Of a DNA stretch of 64,000 nucleotides, positions 1 to 7,426 are shown one piece after another. The stretch spans positions 1 through 64,000 of the forward strand of contig WQWI01000001.1 of assembly GCA_009785425.1 (NCBI GenBank). Reading direction: 5' to 3'. The stretch is from Bacteroidales bacterium (GTDB taxonomy: Bacteria > Bacteroidota > Bacteroidia > Bacteroidales > P3). A program made the position numbers and the translations under genes. Every line of letters starts with the position of its first letter. The stretch's first letter is position 1. Under the pieces are notes generated by a model. It saw only the letters and a program-made list of their open reading frames with translations, ran no database searches and had not been told where the DNA came from.

Positions 1-105
1 ATGCTTGTACTCAACGCTGTTAGAGCTAAACTTATCGCAAGAATGTTCGCCGTAATTAAAAATAATCAACCATATCAAAAAAATTATTCATTTTCGCTTG
101 CATAA
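1..105 (+). CDS. C-terminal end of an IS110-family transposase (partial)
   Basis: The plus-strand frame is open from base 1 to a TAA at 103-105 and encodes about 34 residues that include KLIARMFAVIKNNQPY and end in SLA. This resembles the extreme C-terminus of IS110/IS116/IS902 transposases, where an N-(V/A)-(V/I)-R-x-K-L-I-x-R-x-F-(A/S)-V-I-K stretch precedes the stop. The rest of the gene lies outside the window, so it cannot be said whether the element is intact. It converges on ispD, which ends 20 bases further on. The call rests on a short recognisable tail only. Confidence 0.55.
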   Translation: MLVLNAVRAKLIARMFAVIKNNQPYQKNYSFSLA

Positions 106-124
106 TTCATAAGAATAGCGGGTT

Positions 125-1033
125 TTACAGTAAATCCGACTGAAACGTAATTTTTCGATTGGATACATCGCCCAAAACGATATGTATTTTTTCGTTAGGC
201 AAATAATTTAGAATTACGGTTGCATCGTCTGTGGCTTCGACTCCGCTCAGCCACCGGCTTTGGCTTTGGTCGTTGAGCGAAGTCGAAACGCCCAAGTCAT
301 ACGCCTGTTTGAAAACCGACAACCGTGCCGCTTGCGGCGTTTGTGCATGATACACATTTTCACGTTTAGGCGATGACACGATGATTGGTAACGTGTCATT
401 CCCGCGAAAGCGGGAATCCCCTTGCAATTCGCTGTTCCCCTCATTCTGAGGGATCCCCGCTTTCGCGGGAATGACTGTATAAATCGTGTCTGTTGCAGGA
501 ATAGCAACGCTTACAGCGGAATGATTTTTCAATGCTTCAATCGTTCGGGTGATAATGTTTTCACTAATAAACGGACGGGCTGCATCGTGAATTAACAAAT
601 TACAGTCGGTAGTAATTCCACCCTCGTTCGGCGGAGGCTCCAGCCTCCGTCGCTCTATTCCGACAGGTTCTACCTGTCGTGTAGGCACAGTCTGCACAGA
701 TAATCCGACGGCGGTAGAACCGCCGCCGAACTGAGTTGTTATGTGGTTTTCCAATGCCAAAATTGCATTGTAACTCGAATCCATACGTTCTTCGCCACCA
801 GCAATAATATCTATGATTTTCGGACGATTTCTAACATTCAGTAAACGCCTGGTATTGTCAATAAAATCACTGTGAACGACAATAAAGATACCGTCGATTA
901 ACGGATGTTTTTCAAATGTATCTATGCTGTGCTCTAAAATAGTTTTGCCATGCAACATCTCAAACTGCTTCGGTTGAGAAAGTCCCATTCGAGAGCCTTT
1001 TCCTGCGGCTAATATGGCAACGTAGTTTCGCAC
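125..1033 (-). CDS. ispD: 2-C-methyl-D-erythritol 4-phosphate cytidylyltransferase with three repeat-derived inserts
   Basis: IspD transfers CMP from CTP to methylerythritol phosphate in the cytosolic MEP isoprenoid pathway. The nucleotide-binding LAAGKGSRMG lies at residues 8-17, the GGEERMDSS segment near 79-87, HDAARPF at 149-155 and AQTPQ at 230-234. The protein has 302 residues where the family usually has about 230. The excess is explained by three low-complexity segments encoded by palindromic DNA: about residues 98-143, 186-214 (VIPAKAGIP ... DSRFRGND) and 248-268. All keep the frame and lie between conserved motifs. The start is a GTG directly after the TAA of the upstream MFS gene, so the two are translationally coupled. 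Whether the enzyme still folds and works is unknown. Confidence 0.92.
   Translation of the reverse strand: MRNYVAILAAGKGSRMGLSQPKQFEMLHGKTILEHSIDTFEKHPLIDGIFIVVHSDFIDNTRRLLNVRNRPKIIDIIAGGEERMDSSYNAILALENHITTQFGGGSTAVGLSVQTVPTRQVEPVGIERRRLEPPPNEGGITTDCNLLIHDAARPFISENIITRTIEALKNHSAVSVAIPATDTIYTVIPAKAGIPQNEGNSELQGDSRFRGNDTLPIIVSSPKRENVYHAQTPQAARLSVFKQAYDLGVSTSLNDQSQSRWLSGVEATDDATVILNYLPNEKIHIVLGDVSNRKITFQSDLL
233..290. repeat. Palindromic repeat inside ispD (TTCGACT...AGTCGAA type)
   Basis: Imperfect inverted arms TTCGACTCCGCTCA and TGAGCGAAGTCGAA surround a short CGG/TTTGG core. Related copies lie in the permease gene at 29373-29419 and between genes at 61584-61633. It encodes about 20 residues of IspD between the YDLG segment and ATDDA. 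Confidence 0.8.
395..475. repeat. Palindromic repeat inside ispD (ATTCCC-N8-GGGAAT type)
   Basis: The outer arms are GTCATTCCCGCGAAAGCGGG and its exact reverse complement, 81 bases end to end, which equals 27 codons. The arm contains ATTCCC-N8-GGGAAT, the same formula as the Neisseria dRS3 repeat. It encodes VIPAKAGIP ... DSRFRGND in IspD. Related copies lie at 27729-27794 and 28263-28328. Confidence 0.85.
606..740. repeat. Cluster of three small hairpins inside ispD
   Basis: Three inverted repeats follow one another in the coding region: GGAGGCTCCAGCCTCC (about 632-647), CGACAGGTTCTACCTGTCG (661-679) and GGCGGTAGAACCGCC (710-724). Together they encode a Gly/Arg/Pro-rich stretch of about 44 residues just before the catalytic HDAARPF segment. 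This is a composite of several repeat units rather than one element. Confidence 0.7.
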
Positions 1034-2407
1034 TTATTTCACTTTGTTCGGAAGTTCCATGCCATAGCCTTTTTTCTTGTCTTCGGCTTTGAGCCAAAAA
1101 CCGAGCAGCATAGCCAACATGCCGAAACTTGCGAAAATCACCATCATCCACGTATAGCTGTAACTATCGCCTGCGGCAATGTCTATTCCAACATTGGTCG
1201 CTCTTAGTACAAACCCAATCAATATCGGTACGAAAAACAAGCCGATATTTTGTATCCAAAAAATAACGCCATAAGCAGAGCCAAGCACTTTGTCTTCAAC
1301 CAATCTCGGAACAGCGGGCCAAAGTGCAGCCGGTACCAACGAAAACGAAATTCCAAGCAAAACAATTGCCGACAGGGCTAACGGGAACGAAAAATTAGGG
1401 AAAATTGCAAAAAATGAATGACAAACCACCATTAGTCCTGCGCCCCAAATCAGCATCGTAGCACCTTTTCCTTTAGAGTCCAAAAACCATCCTAAAAACG
1501 GTGTCAGTATCATTGCACCGACAGGGAAAAACATAAAAATACGGTTAGCCGCTATGGGCGAATCCACCAATCCGCTTTCTAACATGCCAAGTGCGAATTT
1601 TTGGAATGGAAAAATTGCCACATAATATAACACACATAATCCGGAGATAATCATAAACGCTTTTGATGCAAAAATTTGTTTGAGGTCAGAGAATTTGAAT
1701 AGGTCTTCGGGAACATCGCTCTCTCTGTCTTGACGCTCGAGTTTTAGATCCATCAAAAAATATGCTCCAAACGACAAGACAACAATACACAGCGATAGTG
1801 CTGAAAGCGTTATCGTTGTTGAAAATCCGTAAAGGAGGGCAAATTCGGGCAATACGAAAAACACAAGACCGGCACCCAAACGTGCGATTGCCAAATTCAT
1901 ACCCATTGCCAATGCCATTTCTTTTCCCTTAAACCATTTTACAATGGCTTTGGGCACGGTGATTCCCGCCATTTCGAGACCAGCTCCGAAAATCGCAAAG
2001 CCAACGATTGCCACCTTTGCGGAAGCAGGAATCCTTGGCAAAAACGAACTGAAAAACTCATAGCCAAAACCACCATTGATAAACGTGTACGAAACACCAT
2101 ATGACTTGATAAATGCCCCAAACATCATCAAGAGTGCTGAGAGAATAGCCGTTCGTCGAACACCCATTTTGTCCAAAATAATTCCGGCAACAAGCATAAA
2201 ACCAATGACATTCAGAAAGTATGCCGAGCCTGCTACTGTGCCGAATATATCGGGCGTCCAGCCGAAATCTCGTTCAAGTAAAATGCGAAATGGAGCTAAT
2301 GCATCAATAAAAATGTATGCAAAAAGCATAGCAAAAGACATGAAAAAAATTGCCATCCACCGTGCAAAGGCTGATTCTCGAAGTGTGTTTTTGATAATTT
2401 CCGTCAT
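1034..2407 (-). CDS. Major facilitator superfamily transporter (MFSD1-like)
   Basis: This 457-residue inner-membrane carrier has about twelve hydrophobic segments. Its N-terminal half carries SFAMLFAYIFIDALAPF and a loop GIILDKMGVRRTA of the MFS motif A type (G-x3-D-(K/R)-x-G-x-(R/K)). The C-terminal half has GWFLDSKGKGA as the second loop and AALWPAVPRLV, which recalls MFSD1-like members. The substrate cannot be told. Its start overlaps the stop of the upstream gene by 4 bases, and its TAA abuts the GTG of ispD, so the three form one operon. The family assignment is secure; the subfamily is a guess. Confidence 0.85.
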   Translation of the reverse strand: MTEIIKNTLRESAFARWMAIFFMSFAMLFAYIFIDALAPFRILLERDFGWTPDIFGTVAGSAYFLNVIGFMLVAGIILDKMGVRRTAILSALLMMFGAFIKSYGVSYTFINGGFGYEFFSSFLPRIPASAKVAIVGFAIFGAGLEMAGITVPKAIVKWFKGKEMALAMGMNLAIARLGAGLVFFVLPEFALLYGFSTTITLSALSLCIVVLSFGAYFLMDLKLERQDRESDVPEDLFKFSDLKQIFASKAFMIISGLCVLYYVAIFPFQKFALGMLESGLVDSPIAANRIFMFFPVGAMILTPFLGWFLDSKGKGATMLIWGAGLMVVCHSFFAIFPNFSFPLALSAIVLLGISFSLVPAALWPAVPRLVEDKVLGSAYGVIFWIQNIGLFFVPILIGFVLRATNVGIDIAAGDSYSYTWMMVIFASFGMLAMLLGFWLKAEDKKKGYGMELPNKVK

Positions 2408-4125
2408 AGTGGTAGTTTTTGTATGGTAAGTGTTTTTTGTGTTGTAAATTCAAAGACTTGTCCGTCTATTTCTAATGTTGCAGTTTTTTCTGAACAGCTT
2501 AATTCCACAGTGCTTTTCGGAGTTTTATTGGCGATTACACTCGCCATCGTAAATGCTTTTTCCAGACCGTCGCCAATCTGATAATTCCAAACTTCGTCGG
2601 GCAAAGCCAAGCGGTTTGGCTCGTTATAGATGGATTCTTCCGGTAGCTTTTTTAAGGTGTCGTAAAGATCCTGAACGGATAGGTTTTTCAGGGCTTCAAC
2701 ACAAACAGGATTGCGTTCGACGACTGCTTTCACAAAGGGTTGCCAATCCACCAAGTCCATTCTGCGAGCGGCAAACAAAGCTAATTCCGCTACTTCATTG
2801 CTTGAGGATTTTTGTTCAATTTCAGCGATGATTTCTTCTCTCGACATCAGTTCGGAAATCTCGACAGGATCTATGTTTACAAAGGTTTTGCTTTCACTTG
2901 GTAATTTTGGTTCGATATTCAAAAACGCATACAGCTCATCAAACAATTTACCCATACGTTCGCAATGCAAAGGTTCTGTAATGTTTTCTTCAAAGTAACG
3001 GCGTTTTTCGTCAAATGAAGCCTGCGGATTTTCGTTCAGATATTGTTCAAAAATGTTCAGCAATAATTTATCTTGTCTGCGAGCTAAACGAAATTCTTCG
3101 CCGCCAATTTCTGCAAAAAGTGCGTCTTTACTTGCATTTGTCAACTTGTTTTTACCATGTCGCTCGTATTCCAAAATTTTACAGAATTCAACATAGGATT
3201 GCTTGCCATTGCGAACATATTCGTACTGAAAACAACAGCAAAACTGCGGATCGGTACGCAAAAAATTCACAAAAGTTTCAAAGGTCAAGTCCATTTTCAA
3301 ATAGCTTTTTAACGACTGCGAAAAATTTTGATAGGCGTCCGGCGAAATCGTTGCTTTGTCGTAAAATGTATGGATATGTCCGCTGATGTGTGAAACGATC
3401 GTGATTTTTTCGTTTTCGATGGCACGGCGTGCTTTTGCCGAAAGCAAGGTGCCATTGTACCACATGCTTTTGGTCACAATTCTGCGATTATTCGTGATAA
3501 TTCCGTCTTTTTCCGTGATAAAATTTTGACTGTGCAGGGGCGTTGCGACCAAAAATATCTTTTCCAAAGGAATTTTTGCCACGATGAACATTGCTGCGGC
3601 GTACATGGTTCCAAGCGAAACGCACTCTCCGGCACCTGTTTGATACTCAGGTTTGTGGCGAAACGCATTCATGGCTTCGACCGTTTCTGTTTTCCAATAG
3701 GGAATGATGTCGCTGGTGTATTTGTCTAATCCAAAATGTTTGCGAATGTCAATGCTGAAGTAGTATTTATCACCTTCGTAGCCGAACAAAGCGTTGGACT
3801 GTGCCAAAGCATCGGCATCAATATATTCGGAAAATCTATCCAGTTCTTTCTTTTGGGTTGTTAATCCCCATGTCTCCAAATCCAAATTAAACGTGTAATT
3901 GTCCATGATGTACTGTTTCACACGGTTGATCTTGTAGGAAAACGATTTTGTTTCGATATCCTTAAACCAAGGGTCATCACGCCATTTCCAAATTTCCGGC
4001 GACATGATATTTGCCAAAACCAATGCATAAAACAAGTCCGGGAAAATAAAAATCTCCATATCCGAAAGCGTAAAAGCGGAGGATTGTTTTTCTAGTTTTT
4101 CAGCTAGTATTTTGTCCTGTTTCAT
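2404..4125 (-). CDS. Transglutaminase-like domain protein of unknown role
   Basis: This 573-residue protein has no signal peptide or membrane segment. The segment GECVSLGTMYAAAMF (Cys168) followed by TPLHSQNF (His198) has the spacing and flavour of a transglutaminase/protease-like core, in which a Cys sits at the start of a helix and a His follows on a strand. The third residue of a triad is not certain. The C-terminal ~200 residues are acidic and helical, and the last ~50 look like a small beta module. It is first in an operon with the MFS carrier and ispD, with a 4-base overlap to the next gene. The function is not recognised; the fold assignment is tentative. Confidence 0.6.
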   Translation of the reverse strand: MKQDKILAEKLEKQSSAFTLSDMEIFIFPDLFYALVLANIMSPEIWKWRDDPWFKDIETKSFSYKINRVKQYIMDNYTFNLDLETWGLTTQKKELDRFSEYIDADALAQSNALFGYEGDKYYFSIDIRKHFGLDKYTSDIIPYWKTETVEAMNAFRHKPEYQTGAGECVSLGTMYAAAMFIVAKIPLEKIFLVATPLHSQNFITEKDGIITNNRRIVTKSMWYNGTLLSAKARRAIENEKITIVSHISGHIHTFYDKATISPDAYQNFSQSLKSYLKMDLTFETFVNFLRTDPQFCCCFQYEYVRNGKQSYVEFCKILEYERHGKNKLTNASKDALFAEIGGEEFRLARRQDKLLLNIFEQYLNENPQASFDEKRRYFEENITEPLHCERMGKLFDELYAFLNIEPKLPSESKTFVNIDPVEISELMSREEIIAEIEQKSSSNEVAELALFAARRMDLVDWQPFVKAVVERNPVCVEALKNLSVQDLYDTLKKLPEESIYNEPNRLALPDEVWNYQIGDGLEKAFTMASVIANKTPKSTVELSCSEKTATLEIDGQVFEFTTQKTLTIQKLPL

Positions 4126-4135
4126 TTTTTAGGTA

Positions 4136-4166
4136 CAAAGGTACGACTTTTTTTTGGCATTTCAAA
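4136..4166 (-). promoter_or_regulatory. Bacteroidetes-type promoter for the 4125-125 operon
   Basis: On the minus strand, TTTG (4163-4166), a 19-base spacer and TACCTTTG (4136-4143) lie 10 bases before the ATG at 4125. The match to TTTG-N19-21-TAnnTTTG is full. Confidence 0.8.
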
Positions 4167-4171
4167 AAAAT

Positions 4172-5473
4172 CTATTTCCCTAGCAATTTAAACATGTTTT
4201 TTTTGTAAGCCTCCACACCCGGTTGGTCGAACGGATTTACGCCTAAAACGTAGCCGCTCAAACCGCAACCGAACTCATAAAAATAAATCAATTGTCCAAT
4301 GGTATAGGCAGAAATTTCTGGAATACTGATTTTTATGCTTGCAACTCCACCGTCGATATGTGCTAAAATCGTGCCGAGTTGTGCCATGGAATTGACGTAG
4401 CCCATACGTTTTCCGGCAACGAAATTCATGCCATCCAAATTTTCGGAATCGTTAGGAATTTCAATAGTTTCACGATTATTTTCGACCGACAAAACTGTTT
4501 CGAAAAGTATGCGTTCGCCTTCTTGAATGTATTGTCCCATGGAATGTAAATCGGAAGTGTTGTTCACTCCCGCAGGAAAAATCCCTTTGCCTTCTTTGCC
4601 TTCGCTCTCGCCGTAAAGTTGTTTCCACCACTCGGTTAAAAAGTATAAACGCGGATCGTAATTTACCATGATTTCAACCTTTTTTCCTTGTTGATACAGG
4701 GCATTTCGCAGGGCTGCGTAGTGCATCGCAGGGTTTTTCGAAAGTGTATTTTCGGAAGTTACAATCGCTTTCATATCTTGTGCACCTTTCACCAAACTGC
4801 GAATGTCGAAACCGGCAACAGCAATCGGCAAAAGTCCCACAGGCGTGAGTACAGAATAGCGTCCGCCCACATCATCGGGAACGATGTAGGTTTTGTAGCC
4901 TTCTTTGGTCGCCAGTGTTTTCAAAGCACCTCGCTCTTTGTCGGTAATGGCAACAATGCGAGATTTGGCTTCTTCTTTACCGTATTTTTTCTCGATATGA
5001 TTTTTCAAAATTCGAAATGCAACGGCGGGTTCGGTGGTTGTTCCCGATTTGGAAATTACCGTCATTGCATAGTCGGTTTTGTCAAGAATAGCAAGCAGTT
5101 CGTGCATGTAATCCTCACTCAAGTGGTGTCCGGCGTAAATCACAAACGGGTCTTTTCTGTTCGAATCCAATGCTGCAAATTGATTCTGCAACGCCTCAAT
5201 CACCGCACGAGCACCGAGATACGAGCCGCCAATACCAATCACAACAAACAACTTCGCTTTTTCACGCAAGTGTTTCGCAGTGATTTCGATATCTGCCAAA
5301 AATGTATCGTCAATTTCGTCGGGTAAACTAACCCAGCCGAGAAAATCATTGCCTTTTCCTGTTTTTTGGAGTAAATCTTGTTGTGCCTTTTGCAATGCGG
5401 GTTGTAAAGCATCAAGTTCGGATTGTTGAATGAAGTTTTCAACATGTTTTTGGTCAATAGAAATCGTTTTCAT
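4172..5473 (-). CDS. pgi: Glucose-6-phosphate isomerase
   Basis: Interconverts glucose 6-phosphate and fructose 6-phosphate in cytosolic glycolysis and gluconeogenesis. The 433-residue length fits the short bacterial PGI class. Visible signatures are [13 protein letters not shown] (about 78-90), the phosphate-binding [11 protein letters not shown] (140-150) and [14 protein letters not shown] (203-216). The C-terminus has the usual DQPGVEAYK segment with its catalytic Lys region. It is read alone, with a TAACTTTG element at 5489-5496 just upstream, next to the YjbQ gene on the same strand. Confidence 0.97.
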   Translation of the reverse strand: MKTISIDQKHVENFIQQSELDALQPALQKAQQDLLQKTGKGNDFLGWVSLPDEIDDTFLADIEITAKHLREKAKLFVVIGIGGSYLGARAVIEALQNQFAALDSNRKDPFVIYAGHHLSEDYMHELLAILDKTDYAMTVISKSGTTTEPAVAFRILKNHIEKKYGKEEAKSRIVAITDKERGALKTLATKEGYKTYIVPDDVGGRYSVLTPVGLLPIAVAGFDIRSLVKGAQDMKAIVTSENTLSKNPAMHYAALRNALYQQGKKVEIMVNYDPRLYFLTEWWKQLYGESEGKEGKGIFPAGVNNTSDLHSMGQYIQEGERILFETVLSVENNRETIEIPNDSENLDGMNFVAGKRMGYVNSMAQLGTILAHIDGGVASIKISIPEISAYTIGQLIYFYEFGCGLSGYVLGVNPFDQPGVEAYKKNMFKLLGK

Positions 5474-5497
5474 GTTCTTTTATTCTTGCAAAGTTAG

Positions 5498-5914
5498 TTA
5501 TACACCAATAATTTTCACCAACACTCTTTTCGGGCGTTTTCCGTCGAATTCGCCATAAAAAATTTGTTCCCAAGTGCCGAAATCCAAGTGTCCGTTGGTT
5601 ATTGCCACGACCACTTCACGTCCCATGATTTGTCGTTTGAGATGTGCATCGGCATTGTCTTCAAAACCATTGTGTCGATATTGTGAATGCGGTTTTTCCG
5701 GAGCCAATTTTTCGAGCCACACTTCGTAATCGTGGTGCAAACCGCTTTCATCGTCGTTGATAAACACACTTGAGGTTATGTGCATAGCGTTGCACAACAC
5801 CAAACCCTCTTTGATTCCGCTTTCTCGCAAGCAAGCGTCCACATGTGGCGTAATGTTTATAAACTCACGACGATGCGAGGTGTTAAACGTTAATTCTTTT
5901 CGGTAGTGTTTCAT
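5498..5914 (-). CDS. YjbQ/UPF0047 family protein
   Basis: This 138-residue cytosolic protein matches the whole UPF0047 fold. It has the characteristic [23 protein letters not shown] segment, then [18 protein letters not shown], and a C-terminal [13 protein letters not shown]. Members show weak thiamine-phosphate synthase activity in some bacteria, but their physiological role is unsettled. The conserved His and Asp residues that cluster around a possible metal site are present. It lies between its own promoter (TATCTTTG at 5938-5945, minus strand) and pgi. Confidence 0.92.
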   Translation of the reverse strand: MKHYRKELTFNTSHRREFINITPHVDACLRESGIKEGLVLCNAMHITSSVFINDDESGLHHDYEVWLEKLAPEKPHSQYRHNGFEDNADAHLKRQIMGREVVVAITNGHLDFGTWEQIFYGEFDGKRPKRVLVKIIGV

Positions 5915-5937
5915 AATTTCATAATTATTTGCTTTTG

Positions 5938-5945
5938 CAAAGATA
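5938..5945 (-). promoter_or_regulatory. -7 promoter element (TATCTTTG) for the YjbQ gene
   Basis: TATCTTTG on the minus strand lies 23 bases before the ATG at 5914. No clear TTTG was found at the expected distance upstream, so it is a half match. Confidence 0.6.
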
Positions 5946-5987
5946 CAAAAAAAATAAAATTTCGTTTACAGTTATCAATAATTTCTG

Positions 5988-6057
5988 AAAGTTATCAACA
6001 TTTTAACATTTTTTAAGGAATTTTTTATACGAAATTCGGCTTTTTTGCGTTTATATA
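5988..6057 (+). repeat. Shared leader, copy 1 (upstream of the BECR-like gene at 6107)
   Basis: A 70-base stretch starting AAAGTTATCAACATTTTAAC and ending GCGTTTATATA matches 44093-44162 at 66 of 70 positions by eye, in the same orientation and directly upstream of another small nuclease-like gene. Weaker similarity (about 16 of 21) extends upstream and includes a second TTATnAA motif. It contains no full TTTG/TAnnTTTG promoter. It could be an unusual promoter-operator, a 5' regulatory RNA or the end of a mobile cassette. Confidence 0.75.
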
Positions 6058-6106
6058 TACGAACGACATCCGTTCGAAACAAAATTTACCAATCAAACAA
6101 AATATT

Positions 6107-6508
6107 ATGAAAAAAACACAGATAAGCCACCCACGAATAGAAGACCAAAAGCACTACAAAAAAATCGGAAAACTGCGAAAAGCAATCGCAACTCATATCG
6201 GCAGAAAATCAGCCGATATTTACATTGATGAAAACCACTTAAAGCACATTCTTTTACGACACAAAAGCGAGCTAGCAAAGATCGGATTTACGCCCGAAAC
6301 GTTTCTTAATTTTGTGCTGAACGGATTCAATAGGATCTACAAGGGCAAGAGAGATGCACTCGTATTGGTGGTGTGGAACGGTGTACCAAAAGTGGCTGTT
6401 ATTGAATTAAACCTTGCGTTGAAAAAAGAATTTTACGAGGTTTTAACAGCATTTATTAGAACAAAAAGCATGTTCAAAAAAGAAAATTTATTGTGGCAAA
6501 AAAAATGA
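6107..6508 (+). CDS. Small BECR-fold (barnase/EndoU/colicin E5/RelE-like) nuclease-like protein
   Basis: This 133-residue basic protein has no signal peptide. From residue ~40 it reads IYIDENHLKHILLRHKSEL, then FLNFVLNGFNRIYKGKRDAL, a beta strand LVLVVWNGVPKVAVIEL, and YEVLTAFIRTKSMFKKENLLW near the end. The His-rich start, central strands and terminal K-x3-L-L-W resemble the phage-associated BECR (PBECR) nucleases. Here the domain stands alone instead of at the end of a polyprotein. No antitoxin-like protein gene adjoins it. Its 3' end overlaps a convergent structured RNA (6497-6644), and its leader recurs before 44179. The family call is by pattern only. Confidence 0.55.
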   Translation: MKKTQISHPRIEDQKHYKKIGKLRKAIATHIGRKSADIYIDENHLKHILLRHKSELAKIGFTPETFLNFVLNGFNRIYKGKRDALVLVVWNGVPKVAVIELNLALKKEFYEVLTAFIRTKSMFKKENLLWQKK

Positions 6509-6644
6509 AAGAAACTTGTTTTTCAAAAGAGCCACCCTCGTCTTTTGTAACCAGCTATCTACGCTCTGATTGCTCTCTGACTACCAACGTCGGGAATAAT
6601 CGTAGTCCGCATGGGTTTGTGGCGAACTAAACAAGTTTCTTTCA
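6497..6644 (-). ncRNA. Structured small RNA (about 145 nt), 6S-like rod or regulatory RNA
   Basis: A full promoter (6650-6681, minus strand) is followed at once by AAACAAGTTTCTTTC read in reverse. Its perfect 15-base partner lies at 6507-6521, and a run of eight T follows on the minus strand (6498-6505). The 5' and 3' ends therefore pair and end in a terminator-like stem with a U tract. Inside, GCCAC/GTGGC (6531-6535 with 6619-6623) and GACTAC/GTAGTC (6579-6584 with 6602-6607) can pair. The long closed rod with both ends defined recalls 6S RNA or the Bacteroidales-1 motif, but no sequence hallmark was recognised. Its 3' end overlaps the last codons of the BECR-like gene, so antisense control is possible. 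Confidence 0.6.
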
Positions 6645-6649
6645 CACCA

Positions 6650-6681
6650 CAAAGTTACAACATTTTCTTTAGTTTTGCAAA
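6650..6681 (-). promoter_or_regulatory. Promoter for the minus-strand small RNA
   Basis: TTTG (6678-6681), a 20-base spacer and TAACTTTG (6650-6657) on the minus strand form a complete match. No protein-coding frame follows on that strand. The same arrangement, with a 20-base spacer, occurs at 44712-44743. Confidence 0.75.
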
Positions 6682-6734
6682 TTTATTTTTCCTCTTCCAA
6701 AAATTATTCGTATTTTTGCAAAAAACAAATCAAC

Positions 6735-7394
6735 ATGATTACATTCAAAGACATCAAAAACTCTGAAGAGGTAAACAGTTACATTAAACAGGCGGACGCA
6801 ACACTTGAAGCGCTAGGTTTTACCGAGCATAGTTTTGTACACGCAAACAAATGTGCCGTAACGGCCGGAAAGTTGCTCGAAGATTTAGGTTATAGCCCAA
6901 ACGAAATAGAACAGGCAAAAATTGCCGCTTATATGCACGATATCGGCAACGTTATCAATCGTCAAGATCATGCTCAAAGTGGTGCAGTTATGGCGTTTCG
7001 TATTCTTGAAAAAAAGGGAATGAAACCGGAAGATGTTGCGGCGATCATAACCGCAATCGGCAACCACGACGAACGAACGGCTTTCCCTGTAAATGCCATT
7101 GCTGCTGCGGTTATTCTTGCCGACAAAACCGATGTGCGTCGCAGTCGCGTCCGTTGTCAATCCACGATTAACTTCGATATTCACGACAGAGTAAATTATG
7201 CTGTCGAAAAAAACGAGGTTAAACTGAACATCGAAGAGAAAACGTTTACGGCATATTTCACTATCGACACGGAAATCAGTTCTGTGATGGATTATTTTGA
7301 GATTTTTTTAGACAGAATGTTGCTTTGTCGTAGGGCTGCCGATTTTTTCGGACTTAAATTTAAACTTAACATAAACGGGAGTGATTTGTTGTAG
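6735..7394 (+). CDS. HD-domain phosphohydrolase
   Basis: This 219-residue cytosolic protein has an HD metal site: HSFVHANKC supplies an early His, AAYMHDIGN is the HD pair (about residues 72-80), and DHAQSG and IGNHDER supply further ligands. Members cleave phosphoesters or nucleotides; the substrate is unknown. The start is placed at 6735 because TATTTTTG at 6711-6718 is a -7 element that an upstream start would include in the coding region. The C-terminal 100 residues (RSRVRCQSTINFDIHDRVNYAV) look like an added sensor or dimer domain. It is read toward the LolC/E-like permease gene 32 bases on. Confidence 0.85.
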   Translation: MITFKDIKNSEEVNSYIKQADATLEALGFTEHSFVHANKCAVTAGKLLEDLGYSPNEIEQAKIAAYMHDIGNVINRQDHAQSGAVMAFRILEKKGMKPEDVAAIITAIGNHDERTAFPVNAIAAAVILADKTDVRRSRVRCQSTINFDIHDRVNYAVEKNEVKLNIEEKTFTAYFTIDTEISSVMDYFEIFLDRMLLCRRAADFFGLKFKLNINGSDLL

Positions 7395-7426
7395 GAAGAA
7401 TATCGCATCTCTAAAAAGCAAAAAAA

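Noticed and set aside
247..507. Open frame of 86 codons within ispD on the minus strand
   Set aside because: It is the other frame of the repeat-rich part of ispD; the frame holding the IspD motifs is the real one.
5970..6000. TTATCAAnA motifs as DnaA boxes or an origin
   Set aside because: Only two or three degenerate motifs occur, they are part of the shared leader, and the same set is at 44080-44110; there is no origin context.
6497..6644. tRNA, tmRNA or SRP RNA at the structured RNA site
   Set aside because: There is no TTCRANNCC T-arm, no tRNA-like ends with an alanine acceptor, and no SRP tetraloop/GGAAGCAG-type segment.
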